A stretch of 64,000 nucleotides of DNA from JAJRRH01 sp047638815 (GTDB lineage Bacteria; Bacteroidota; Bacteroidia; Flavobacteriales_D; JABDKJ01): the NCBI GenBank assembly GCA_047638815.1, contig JBLIMR010000001.1, positions 124,001 through 188,000 of the forward strand. Direction: 5' to 3'. The translations under genes and the position numbers were made by a program. The notes below the pieces were generated by a model, which was not told where the DNA came from, did no database searches, and saw only the letters and a program-made list of their open reading frames with translations. Of this stretch, positions 1 through 6,383 are shown in pieces; positions within the stretch are counted from its first letter, which is position 1; every line of letters begins with the position of its first letter.

Positions 1-1063
1 CCATTTTTGCCATCCAAGTTTTTTTCAATTCCTCTAGAAAATGTTCTTTGTGCTCTTCTGGAATGATCTCACTTTGCAGTGCTTCGTAGGCATCTATTTT
101 ATTGAAAATAATGATCGTAGGTTTATCAATGGCGTTGATATCCTTGAGTGTATTACAGACAACATTATATTGATCTTCAAACCCTTCATGGGCCATATCC
201 AGGACATGTAACAAAATGTCAGACTCACGTACTTCGTCCAAAGTTGACTTGAAAGATTCAATGAGTTGAGTAGGCAGTTTTCTAATAAATCCAACCGTAT
301 CCGAAAGTAAAAAAGGTACGTTTTGAAGACTTAACTTTCTCACGGTAGTATCGAGTGTTGCAAAGAGTTTGTTCTCTGCAAAAACCTTGGTTTTTCCCAA
401 GAGATTCATAATAGTTGATTTCCCAACATTAGTGTATCCAACCAATGCAACTCTAACGGTCTTACCTCTGTTACCCCTTTGGGTGGCCATTTGTTTGTCA
501 ATCTTCAGGAGCTTCTTTTTTAACAAACTTATTTTATCCTGAATGATCCTTCTATCGGTCTCTATTTGAGTTTCCCCAGGTCCACGCATTCCAATACCCC
601 CTTTCTGTCTTTCAAGATGAGTCCACATTCTTGTCAATCGCGGCAATAGGTATTGATATTGGGCCAATTCTACTTGTGTTTTCGCATGAGCTGTACGCGC
701 TCTACTTGCAAAAATATCCAGAATCAAGTTACTTCGATCAAGTACTTTTATTTCGAGAATTTTCTCAATGTTTCTGAGTTGAGTTGCAGATAGTTCATCA
801 TCGAAAATAACGAGATCAATACAGTACTCTTTTACATAAACGTTAAGTTCTTGTAATTTCCCACTGCCAATAAAAGTGGCATTATCAGGCTTCTGAAGTC
901 TTTGAGTAAATCTTTTGATCGTTTTTCCACCAGCTGTATGGGCAAGAAATTCCAGTTCATCAAGATATTCTTTTGAACGCTCTTCATTCTGTTGAGGTGT
1001 AATCAACCCAACCAAGGCAACTAACTCTTGCTCCGCCTTTTTTTTAATCTTATTCTCAATCAT
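1..1063 (-). CDS. hflX: GTPase HflX (C-terminus beyond the window)
   Basis: HflX is a ribosome-associated GTPase that binds the large subunit and can split stalled ribosomes. Reading leftward from the ATG at 1063, the frame stays open for about 354 codons to the window edge, so the C-terminal end is missing. The N-terminal HflX domain carries FIGSGKLQEL and is followed by the glycine-rich linker RGPGETQIETDRR. The GTPase domain shows G1 GYTNVGKST (about residues 209-217; most relatives have Ala where this has Val), G3 DTVGF (about 255) and G4 NKID (about 320). It lies 25 bp after the small membrane protein gene, apparently last in a trpS-led transcription unit. Assignment is secure. Confidence 0.95.
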   Translation of the reverse strand, partial: MIENKIKKKAEQELVALVGLITPQQNEERSKEYLDELEFLAHTAGGKTIKRFTQRLQKPDNATFIGSGKLQELNVYVKEYCIDLVIFDDELSATQLRNIEKILEIKVLDRSNLILDIFASRARTAHAKTQVELAQYQYLLPRLTRMWTHLERQKGGIGMRGPGETQIETDRRIIQDKISLLKKKLLKIDKQMATQRGNRGKTVRVALVGYTNVGKSTIMNLLGKTKVFAENKLFATLDTTVRKLSLQNVPFLLSDTVGFIRKLPTQLIESFKSTLDEVRESDILLHVLDMAHEGFEDQYNVVCNTLKDINAIDKPTIIIFNKIDAYEALQSEIIPEEHKEHFLEELKKTWMAKM

Positions 1064-1088
1064 GAAACAAAAACTCCCCAGCTATTTA

Positions 1089-1532
1089 TTAAAACCAACC
1101 TCTTGCTATTTCACCCCTAAATGGCCAAGGAATACTGGCAATTATTAGAATAAATCCAATGAGATAAAAGGTGAATATCTTTTTATACTTTTTGGCATCA
1201 TCCGTCAATCTCTTGGCGGAACTGTATCCAACTGTTATGAGAACAATTGCGATCAACATTCCAGCAATATGCTCCACTGACCAAAATCTACTAACCGCAT
1301 TTGACATTGTTCCAGCTTCAAACTTTGACCAACCTTTCGCGAAATATAAGAACAGGCCAGCCAAAAATTGAATGTGAACGAGTATTAACGTCATTAAGGC
1401 TAAAGTTTTATCCCCTTTTTTATAGGCCAAATTATTTTTTGAGCCCATGAAATGCTTGACAATCGTCACTATTAAAGTGATAATAACAAGCCATCTCAAT
1501 CCTGAATGCAAATGTGTAATTCCAGTAATCAT
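1089..1532 (-). CDS. small four-helix membrane protein, function unknown
   Basis: 147 residues with about four hydrophobic segments (near residues 13-32, 42-64, 86-105 and 119-137) joined by short basic loops, so an inner-membrane protein. The N-terminus carries HLHSGLRW, and further His residues lie in or near the helices (H26 and about H53). This arrangement is reminiscent of small cytochrome b561-like proteins, but I cannot establish heme binding from the sequence. It sits 28 bp after trpS and 25 bp before hflX on the same strand, so co-transcription is likely. No function is assigned. Confidence 0.8.
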   Translation of the reverse strand: MITGITHLHSGLRWLVIITLIVTIVKHFMGSKNNLAYKKGDKTLALMTLILVHIQFLAGLFLYFAKGWSKFEAGTMSNAVSRFWSVEHIAGMLIAIVLITVGYSSAKRLTDDAKKYKKIFTFYLIGFILIIASIPWPFRGEIARGWF

Positions 1533-1560
1533 AAATTGTAATTTTATATTATTTATTTAT

Positions 1561-2532
1561 TTAGTCAAATCCCAATACTTTACGCGCTCGAGACAATGTT
1601 TCATTGGCGACTACACTTGCCTTTGCAGCTCCTTTCTTCAATATTTCATCAACCTCATTCAGGTTATCCATATAATGATTGTAAGATAGCCTTTCTTTTT
1701 CAAATTTACTGATTATCAATTCAAACAGTTCCTGCTTTGCATGACCATATCCATATCCACCGGCTCTGTAGTTTTTGTACATTTCATCAACCTTATTTTT
1801 TGGAGCTAACAATTTATATAGGCATACAACATTGCATGTTTCAGGATCTTTAACATCCTCCAATTCCTTGCTGTCGGTTTTGATGCCCATGATTTGTTTT
1901 CTCAATTTTTTGTCTGGCAAAAACATGTTGATGAAGTTGTTTCGAGATTTACTCATTTTATTGCCATCCGTTCCTGGCACCAACATCGTACGCTCATTGT
2001 GTTTCTCTTTTGGTAGAACAAAGACTTCACCCATCTTGTTGTTAAATGAAGATGCCACGCGCCTTGTCATCTCTACATGTTGAGCCTGATCCTTGCCGAC
2101 TGGAACTAGCTCAGCATCATACAGCAATATATCCGCAGCCATAAGCATAGGGTAAGTGAATAGACCTGCATTAACATCTTCTAATCTATCTGCCTTATCC
2201 TTGAATGAGTGCGCAAGTGTCAAGCGAGAATATGGAAAAAAACAACTCAAATACCAACTCAACTCAGCCACTTGAGGGACATCACTTTGTCTGTAAAAAA
2301 CGGTCTGTTCTGGATTAAGTCCAAAGGCAAGCCATGCGGCTGCAGCTTCGTAGCTGTTCTGTCTAAGAACAGAACCATCTTTAATTTGTGTCAACGAGTG
2401 CTGATCAGCAATAAACAAAAATGATTCATTCGATTTGTCGTTTGCCATTTCTATGGCTGGCATTATTGCGCCCAAAATGTTTCCAAGATGAGGCGTTCCC
2501 GTACTTTGTATTCCTGTCAGAATTCTGGACAT
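1561..2532 (-). CDS. trpS: tryptophanyl-tRNA synthetase
   Basis: Class I aminoacyl-tRNA synthetase that charges tRNA-Trp in the cytoplasm. At 323 residues it has the normal length of bacterial TrpS. The Rossmann-fold signature lies near the N-terminus (GTPHLGN, residues 12-18, the HIGH-equivalent) and the second ATP-binding loop is KMSKS in GNKMSKSRNN (about residues 190-198). MLMAADILLYDAELVPVGKD is the typical tryptophan-pocket segment. The ATG start at 2532 places MSRILTGIQSTG as the canonical N-terminus. It is divergent from plsC, and two genes follow closely downstream on the same strand. Confidence 0.97.
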   Translation of the reverse strand: MSRILTGIQSTGTPHLGNILGAIMPAIEMANDKSNESFLFIADQHSLTQIKDGSVLRQNSYEAAAAWLAFGLNPEQTVFYRQSDVPQVAELSWYLSCFFPYSRLTLAHSFKDKADRLEDVNAGLFTYPMLMAADILLYDAELVPVGKDQAQHVEMTRRVASSFNNKMGEVFVLPKEKHNERTMLVPGTDGNKMSKSRNNFINMFLPDKKLRKQIMGIKTDSKELEDVKDPETCNVVCLYKLLAPKNKVDEMYKNYRAGGYGYGHAKQELFELIISKFEKERLSYNHYMDNLNEVDEILKKGAAKASVVANETLSRARKVLGFD

Positions 2533-2620
2533 ACTTTAAATTAATTTAGTGGACGAATTTATAAATATCCCTTGACGCTAGCAATTAATACTGTATGACT
2601 TCATCATTAGAAACAATTGT

Positions 2621-2628
2621 TACATTTG
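2621..2628 (+). promoter_or_regulatory. -7 promoter element upstream of plsC
   Basis: TACATTTG matches the Bacteroidota -7 consensus TAnnTTTG exactly and lies 19 bp before the plsC ATG, in the divergent trpS-plsC gap. No convincing -33 TTG is seen at the usual 19-bp spacing. Confidence 0.55.
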
Positions 2629-2647
2629 AAGCCTTGTTATAGCATAG

Positions 2648-3415
2648 ATGAGATTCATTAAGGGCATTTTCAGTACACTATATAAGCTATACTTCGTATT
2701 GTGCTTTATTATAGCCTACATCATATTTTACCCCTTTGTTTATTTCAACTTAAGAAAAGCAGAGTTACACCCTAAAGCGTTTAGGATTAGAGTGATTTGG
2801 GTTGGATTACTTAATGCATTGGGACTTATACTTTTTGATGTTGAGGGAAAAGAAAAGATCAAGGATGAGCCCTATATTATTTGTATGAACCATCAATCGT
2901 ACCTTGACATTCTCTTTGCATATAAAGTTGTAGGTAAGTATTTTTTTAAATTTATTGGGAAAAAGGAGTTGTTGAAATGGCCTATGATTGGTGTTTTCTT
3001 CAGAAAAGGAATGGATATTCCGATCGATAGAGTCAATGCTAAAAGTGCACGAGAGTCTTTGGAGCTTTCGAAAGAAGCCCTTAGAAATGGTATTTCGATA
3101 GCCATCTTTCCAGAAGGTGTTATACCTGACAATACTCCACAGTTATTGCCCTTTAAGAATGGAGCTTTTAAAATAGCATTGGAACTAAACATTCCAATCC
3201 TACCAATTACCTTTCTAGATAATTGGAAGAGAATGTATGGAGATCCGGTTCGATTCTTTTCTAGCGCTAGCCCAGGTAGATGTCGTGCCATTGTTCATGA
3301 TCCGATAATTACCCAAGGTATGGATCTAATGGATATTGGTCCTTTGCGGGATAAGGTATATGAAGTCATAAACGCACCATTGGTTGAGGTGGGTTATTCA
3401 AAAAAAATGGAGTAA
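2648..3415 (+). CDS. plsC: 1-acyl-sn-glycerol-3-phosphate acyltransferase (PlsC family)
   Basis: Transfers an acyl chain to lysophosphatidic acid to make phosphatidic acid, at the inner membrane. The 255-residue protein has a hydrophobic N-terminal anchor (about residues 8-32), the catalytic NHx4D motif as NHQSYLD (about 80-86), the glycerol-phosphate-binding segment near RKGMDIPIDR and the FPEG motif (about 154-157). The family also contains ornithine-lipid acyltransferases, so the exact acceptor is inferred. gatC begins 22 bp downstream, and the pair may be co-transcribed. Confidence 0.9.
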   Translation: MRFIKGIFSTLYKLYFVLCFIIAYIIFYPFVYFNLRKAELHPKAFRIRVIWVGLLNALGLILFDVEGKEKIKDEPYIICMNHQSYLDILFAYKVVGKYFFKFIGKKELLKWPMIGVFFRKGMDIPIDRVNAKSARESLELSKEALRNGISIAIFPEGVIPDNTPQLLPFKNGAFKIALELNIPILPITFLDNWKRMYGDPVRFFSSASPGRCRAIVHDPIITQGMDLMDIGPLRDKVYEVINAPLVEVGYSKKME

Positions 3416-3437
3416 TTTTACAGCTCGAGCGAAGAGA

Positions 3438-3731
3438 ATGATAATTGACGAAAAAACAGTAGATCACTTGGCAAATCTTGCCAAACTAGAGTTCAACAAA
3501 GAGGATAAGTTAGAAATTATCTCTGACCTGAATAAGATGTTGAGTTTTGTTGAAACTCTGAACGAATTGAACACAGATAATATTGATCCACTCATTCATA
3601 TTTCTGATGAGGTAAATAACTTGCGCGAGGATATTCCTGTTGATGGAGTATCACAAACTGCTGGGTTGAAGAATGCTCCGGACAAAGACAGTTATTATTT
3701 CAAAGTACCAAAGGTGATAGACAATAGTTAA
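3438..3731 (+). CDS. gatC: Asp-tRNA(Asn)/Glu-tRNA(Gln) amidotransferase subunit C
   Basis: Small stabilising subunit of the GatCAB amidotransferase, which converts Glu-tRNA(Gln) to Gln-tRNA(Gln) and, where needed, Asp-tRNA(Asn) to Asn-tRNA(Asn). The 97-residue product starts MIIDEKTVDHLANLAKLEF, the standard GatC N-terminus. An in-frame upstream start at 3384 would lie inside plsC and is rejected. The C-terminal part (LREDIP, then the YYFKVPKVI end) is typical. gatA and gatB are not in this window. asnS is present at 50536, so the likely physiological substrate is Glu-tRNA(Gln); that last point is inference. Confidence 0.93.
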   Translation: MIIDEKTVDHLANLAKLEFNKEDKLEIISDLNKMLSFVETLNELNTDNIDPLIHISDEVNNLREDIPVDGVSQTAGLKNAPDKDSYYFKVPKVIDNS

Positions 3732-4046
3732 TTGTCCGGATGGATGCTACAGCCAGGAAGGTCATATAGTTCGAATTCATATCGTTATGGATCTGGTGGA
3801 AATGAATAGAATGATAAAGTTAAAAGTCCTGGAAATCATTTAACTTTTGTAGATGATGGTTATGATACTAGATTGCTTAGGAGATGGATTGTAGATCCTA
3901 AGGCAGGAGTTCTTCCGGGTTGGTCACATTATAGTTATGCATTGAATAATCCAGTACTTTTCTTGGATCCTTATGGGGAATACCCCATATGCAATTTGAA
4001 ACTCAAGGGCATAAAGGAAATAATTAACGATGATAAAGAATATTAA
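3732..4046 (+). pseudogene. RHS-repeat core domain remnant with internal stop
   Basis: Directly after the gatC stop, and in the same frame, the sequence translates to a degraded RHS-associated core: LQPGRSYSSNSYRYG, an in-frame TAG at 3807-3809 just where intact proteins read FNGKEND, then YDTRLLRRWIVDPKAG, LPGWSHYSYALNNPVLFLDP and a short tip ending at the TAA at 4044. Intact proteins have YDPRLGRWLSVDP and YNYALNNPI.FIDPDG at these places. The several thousand bases that normally encode the upstream repeats are absent. This is a 3' scar of an RHS/YD-repeat polymorphic-toxin gene fused behind gatC by deletion or recombination. Confidence 0.85.
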
Positions 4047-4434
4047 AATACCTATTGCCGTCACTGGCATATTGTTGATTTCATCTTTTCTTCCGTTTAT
4101 TCAAGTGATAATAATAGTGGTAAATGGAGGTTTTTTAGGTTTGCTAGAGCCAAGTAGTGTGATTGTTCATTATCTTTTTAATGGGATATTTTCTCTTATA
4201 ATGTTGTTGTTGTATATTAAATCAAAATCTAATGCTCAACAAATATCCGCAGCATTAGGATTCGTTTTTTTCTTTTTCTCTTTGTTGTCGTATGGCACAG
4301 ATAATGTGATTCCCGATGATCCGTATTTTTTCAGGGTTTTAATTTTGGGAGCACTAACGGGTGTAGTTTTGATCTTGGTGGCTTTTTTGCAGAATAGAGT
4401 GATATTGAAAAATGACGATTCTCGATTGCCATAA
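4030..4434 (+). CDS. orphan four-helix membrane protein downstream of an RHS tip
   Basis: 134 residues with about four hydrophobic segments (near residues 8-30, 46-61, 70-90 and 99-121) and few charged residues, so an integral membrane protein. I do not recognise a family. Its ATG overlaps the last 17 bases of the RHS remnant in another frame, the position where RHS loci carry their tip-specific partner, often an immunity gene. That role is inference from position only, and the toxin tip left here is about 20 residues long. The frame is intact although the RHS gene is broken. Confidence 0.6.
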   Translation: MIKNIKIPIAVTGILLISSFLPFIQVIIIVVNGGFLGLLEPSSVIVHYLFNGIFSLIMLLLYIKSKSNAQQISAALGFVFFFFSLLSYGTDNVIPDDPYFFRVLILGALTGVVLILVAFLQNRVILKNDDSRLP

Positions 4435-4780
4435 GTGTATGATAGCTGTGGCTTGTTTGCGTTACAAGTGTATTTTTATGGAAACGTCTTCAAGAAATCC
4501 TATTCTCGGTAATAAATTTGTTTTCAAATACTCCGTAGGGTGCTTCAGAGGAAATAGTTCTTCGTTATTGGGGGAGAGATTTGCAGGAGGATATTGTTCG
4601 TTTTTATCCAGTTTAATTTGAGGTGAAAGACGGTTTTTAACACCTGAAATGAAAAGTCTATTATGTTGATTATGATGCGTTTTTTAACAAGGGTCCGCAA
4701 GCCTTGTTGATAAAACGATCCTGTGTAAAACTAAATGGTTATGTGGATAATTATGACTTTTAGTTCCGATAGTCCAATAC
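4435..4780. other. non-coding, decayed stretch after the RHS locus
   Basis: No credible gene. All three plus frames have short open stretches (about 20-60 codons) without family features. The region probably belongs to the same decayed accessory insertion as the RHS remnant. Its only clear structure is the imperfect inverted repeat at 4674-4720. Confidence 0.5.
4674..4720. repeat. imperfect inverted repeat, about 19-base arms
   Basis: The arms 4674-4692 (GATGCGTTTTTTAACAAGG) and 4702-4720 (complement GATCGTTTTATCAACAAGG) pair apart from a few mismatches or indels around a 9-base loop. This could be a hairpin or the end of a lost mobile element. It is not a good integron attC match, because the GTTRRRY core is missing. 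Confidence 0.45.
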
Positions 4781-4788
4781 TATCTTTG
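4781..4788 (+). promoter_or_regulatory. -7 promoter element of a candidate small RNA
   Basis: TATCTTTG fits TAnnTTTG exactly and is identical to the -7 element of the tRNA-Gln gene at 13644. The -33 position (4758-4761, TTTT) is close to the TTTG/TTG consensus at the usual spacing. No coding region follows before the terminator at 4888-4923. Confidence 0.5.
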
Positions 4789-4794
4789 AAAAAT

Positions 4795-4923
4795 GTGAAA
4801 TCCCCACCATTAAAATGATGGGGATTATTAATGCTTGTAATCCTCTAAACTAGTTTTGTAGTCCAGTGAGAGATGTTTGCAGCAATCGCGTCCTTAGGTT
4901 TGTAGCTAAGGGCGCTTTTTTTT
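4795..4923 (+). ncRNA. candidate small RNA of about 130 nt, undescribed
   Basis: A consensus -7 element ends at 4788 and an intrinsic terminator ends at 4923, with no protein frame longer than about 12 codons between them, so transcription would give an RNA of roughly 130 nt. Its 5' part folds into a strong hairpin: 4799-4811 AATCCCCACCATT against 4814-4826 AATGATGGGGATT, one mismatch, very tight loop. A less structured middle follows, then the terminator stem. It lacks the GGTCAGGTCCGGAAGGAAGCAG core of SRP RNA and end-to-end pairing as in 6S RNA. The start site is estimated from the -7 element. Confidence 0.42.
4888..4923 (+). terminator. intrinsic terminator of the candidate small RNA
   Basis: GCGTCCTTAG pairs with CTAAGGGCGC (one G-T wobble) and is followed immediately by eight T (4916-4923). 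There is no plus-strand gene close upstream except the candidate RNA. Confidence 0.75.
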
Positions 4924-5273
4924 AACAATATCTTGCTATCAAATATATCTATGAAATTTGCAAAAATGCAAATCTCAAAAGTGTTTATATTAACATCTTT
5001 ATTAACCTAATTTAAGAGGTGTGCTATTGATTATCAGTAAGATGCATTGTTAGTGAACAGGTAAGGGACTTTTGTTATTATTATTTAGATATCCTAATGT
5101 CGCATAATTTTCATACTAAGACAATAAAATAGAGCACTATTCCAATACAAATAGTATACTAAAACAATACTATTTGTATTCTGTTGTTGTATCAGAAATT
5201 TGAATTGATTATTGGGGTGGAATCCCGTCTTCCACCCATTACGTGCAACTTGGAAAATCAACTTAATTTTTCT
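4924..5273. other. non-coding gap with an inverted repeat
   Basis: AT-rich, without a credible gene. A minus frame of 60 codons ending near 5094 has no family features and spans the inverted repeat at 5144-5180. Nothing else is evident. Confidence 0.5.
5144..5180. repeat. perfect 14-base inverted repeat
   Basis: AATACAAATAGTAT at 5144-5157 and its exact complement ATACTATTTGTATT at 5167-5180 are separated by 9 bases. The arms are AT-rich and no T-run follows, so a terminator role is unlikely. A protein-binding site or element scar is possible. Confidence 0.6.
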
Positions 5274-5309
5274 CAAAAAAAAGTTCAGCCAATTGAATAG
5301 CTGAACTTT
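5274..5309 (-). terminator. intrinsic terminator of the bacilliredoxin gene
   Basis: On the minus strand AAAGTTCAGC pairs perfectly with GCTGAACTTT and runs into a T tract (A-run 5274-5282 on the plus strand). It lies 21 bases after the stop of the gene at 5331-5747. Confidence 0.85.
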
Positions 5310-5330
5310 AAACTTAGAATATTTTTATTC

Positions 5331-5747
5331 TTAATTCTGAAACTCCTTGTATACTGATTTCAAATGTTCAGCAATTGTTTCAGCAGAATTACCTTCAATG
5401 TGATGTCTTTCAACCATATGCATCAACTTGCCATCTTTAAAAAGGGCAATTGAAGGTGATGAAGGAGGGTAAGGCAACATGTATTGTCTAGCTCTGTCTG
5501 TCGCTTCTTTATCAACACCAGCGAAAACAGTCGTTAACGATTGTGGTGATGCTTCAGATGCTAAAGAAAGCAGTACACCCGGTCTCATTGATCCAGCCGC
5601 ACATCCACATACTGAATTGACAACTAATAAATGAGTTCCCTCATTATTCTTTACGGCACTATCTACTTGGTCAGCACTATTAAGAGCTGTAAAACCTGCG
5701 GATACTAATTCTTCGGCCATTGGTTTTACTAAATCTGGTGGGTACAT
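5331..5747 (-). CDS. BrxA/BrxB-family bacilliredoxin (YphP/YqiW family)
   Basis: Thioredoxin-fold protein of 138 residues, the normal family length. Members remove bacillithiol mixed disulfides from proteins or act as weak disulfide isomerases. The diagnostic CGC motif is in NSVCGCAAGSMRPG (Cys47 and Cys49), and the C-terminal half has the conserved YPPSSPSIALFKDG and the MVERHHIEG segment. The gene stands alone with its own terminator. Whether this organism makes bacillithiol cannot be seen here, so the physiological thiol partner is open. Confidence 0.92.
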   Translation of the reverse strand: MYPPDLVKPMAEELVSAGFTALNSADQVDSAVKNNEGTHLLVVNSVCGCAAGSMRPGVLLSLASEASPQSLTTVFAGVDKEATDRARQYMLPYPPSSPSIALFKDGKLMHMVERHHIEGNSAETIAEHLKSVYKEFQN

Positions 5748-5867
5748 ATTTTTATTTTTTTAAATGTTATACAAAGGTAAGGAATATCCTAACTCACCTT
5801 CGTAACTACAATAAAAGAGCCAAATTATTTTAGTGACTTAATGACAGGAAAGAACACAATCCAGAGG

Positions 5868-6326
5868 TCAAAGACTTGATTCTCTCCTTTTTTGCTTAAA
5901 AAAATCTGTCAAAATGGTGCTACACTCCATTTCCATGACACCAGCCACAAAAGTGGTTTTAGGGTGTAGAAGTTTCGTTTTGATCCTTTGAAATCCCCTT
6001 TTTGGGTCTGATGCACCATAAACAACTTTGGATAACCTTGTCCAATAAGATGCCCCAGCACACATTATACAAGGCTCAAGAGTGACATATAATATGCATT
6101 CATGCAGAAATTTACCCCCAATATACTCTGCCGCGGATGTGAAAGCTTGCATTTCGGCATGAGCGGTGACATCATTGAGGCACTCCGTGAGATTGTGAGC
6201 CCTTGCAATTACCCTGTTCTGACTGACAATAACAGCCCCAACAGGAACTTCATCTTTCTCCTTTGCAAGTTCTGCCTGTTGCAAGGCTTGCTTCATAAAA
6301 TACTCATCTGTGTAAAGTTCTTCCAT
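5868..6326 (-). CDS. tadA: tRNA-specific adenosine deaminase TadA
   Basis: Zinc deaminase that converts the wobble adenosine of tRNA-Arg(ACG) to inosine. With the ATG at 6326 it has 152 residues, the usual size. The zinc site is complete: HAE (His56, Glu58) and PCIMC (Cys86, Cys89). NDVTAHAEM and LHPKT further match Bacteroidota TadA. A start at 6398 adds 24 residues but would overlap aspS and leave no room for a promoter, so 6326 is preferred. It is divergent from aspS. A guanine or other nucleoside deaminase is a less likely alternative. Confidence 0.9.
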   Translation of the reverse strand: MEELYTDEYFMKQALQQAELAKEKDEVPVGAVIVSQNRVIARAHNLTECLNDVTAHAEMQAFTSAAEYIGGKFLHECILYVTLEPCIMCAGASYWTRLSKVVYGASDPKRGFQRIKTKLLHPKTTFVAGVMEMECSTILTDFFKQKRRESSL

Positions 6327-6343
6327 ACCTTTCTTGCTGTTTT

Positions 6344-6360
6344 CAAATTTACTAATTTCG
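6344..6360. promoter_or_regulatory. divergent tadA/aspS promoter elements
   Basis: On the minus strand TAAATTTG (6344-6351) matches the -7 consensus TAnnTTTG, 18 bases before the tadA ATG. On the plus strand TAATTTCG (6353-6360) is a one-mismatch -7 element 24 bases before the aspS ATG. The two core promoters sit back to back in 57 bp. Confidence 0.45.
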
Positions 6361-6383
6361 CGAATCAATTTTAAAAAGATATC

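Noticed and set aside
3384..3437. Longer gatC starting inside plsC
   Set aside because: The extra 18 residues are basic and unlike GatC N-termini; MIIDEKTVDHL at 3438 is the family start.
4412..4621. Open frame of about 69 codons after the RHS-linked membrane gene
   Set aside because: No signal, domain or promoter, and it overlaps the preceding gene in another frame.
4674..4720. Integron attC site
   Set aside because: The repeat lacks RYYYAAC/GTTRRRY cores in the right places and no integrase is nearby.
5094..5276. Minus-strand frame of about 60 codons
   Set aside because: It spans the perfect inverted repeat and lies directly behind the bacilliredoxin terminator. No family features.
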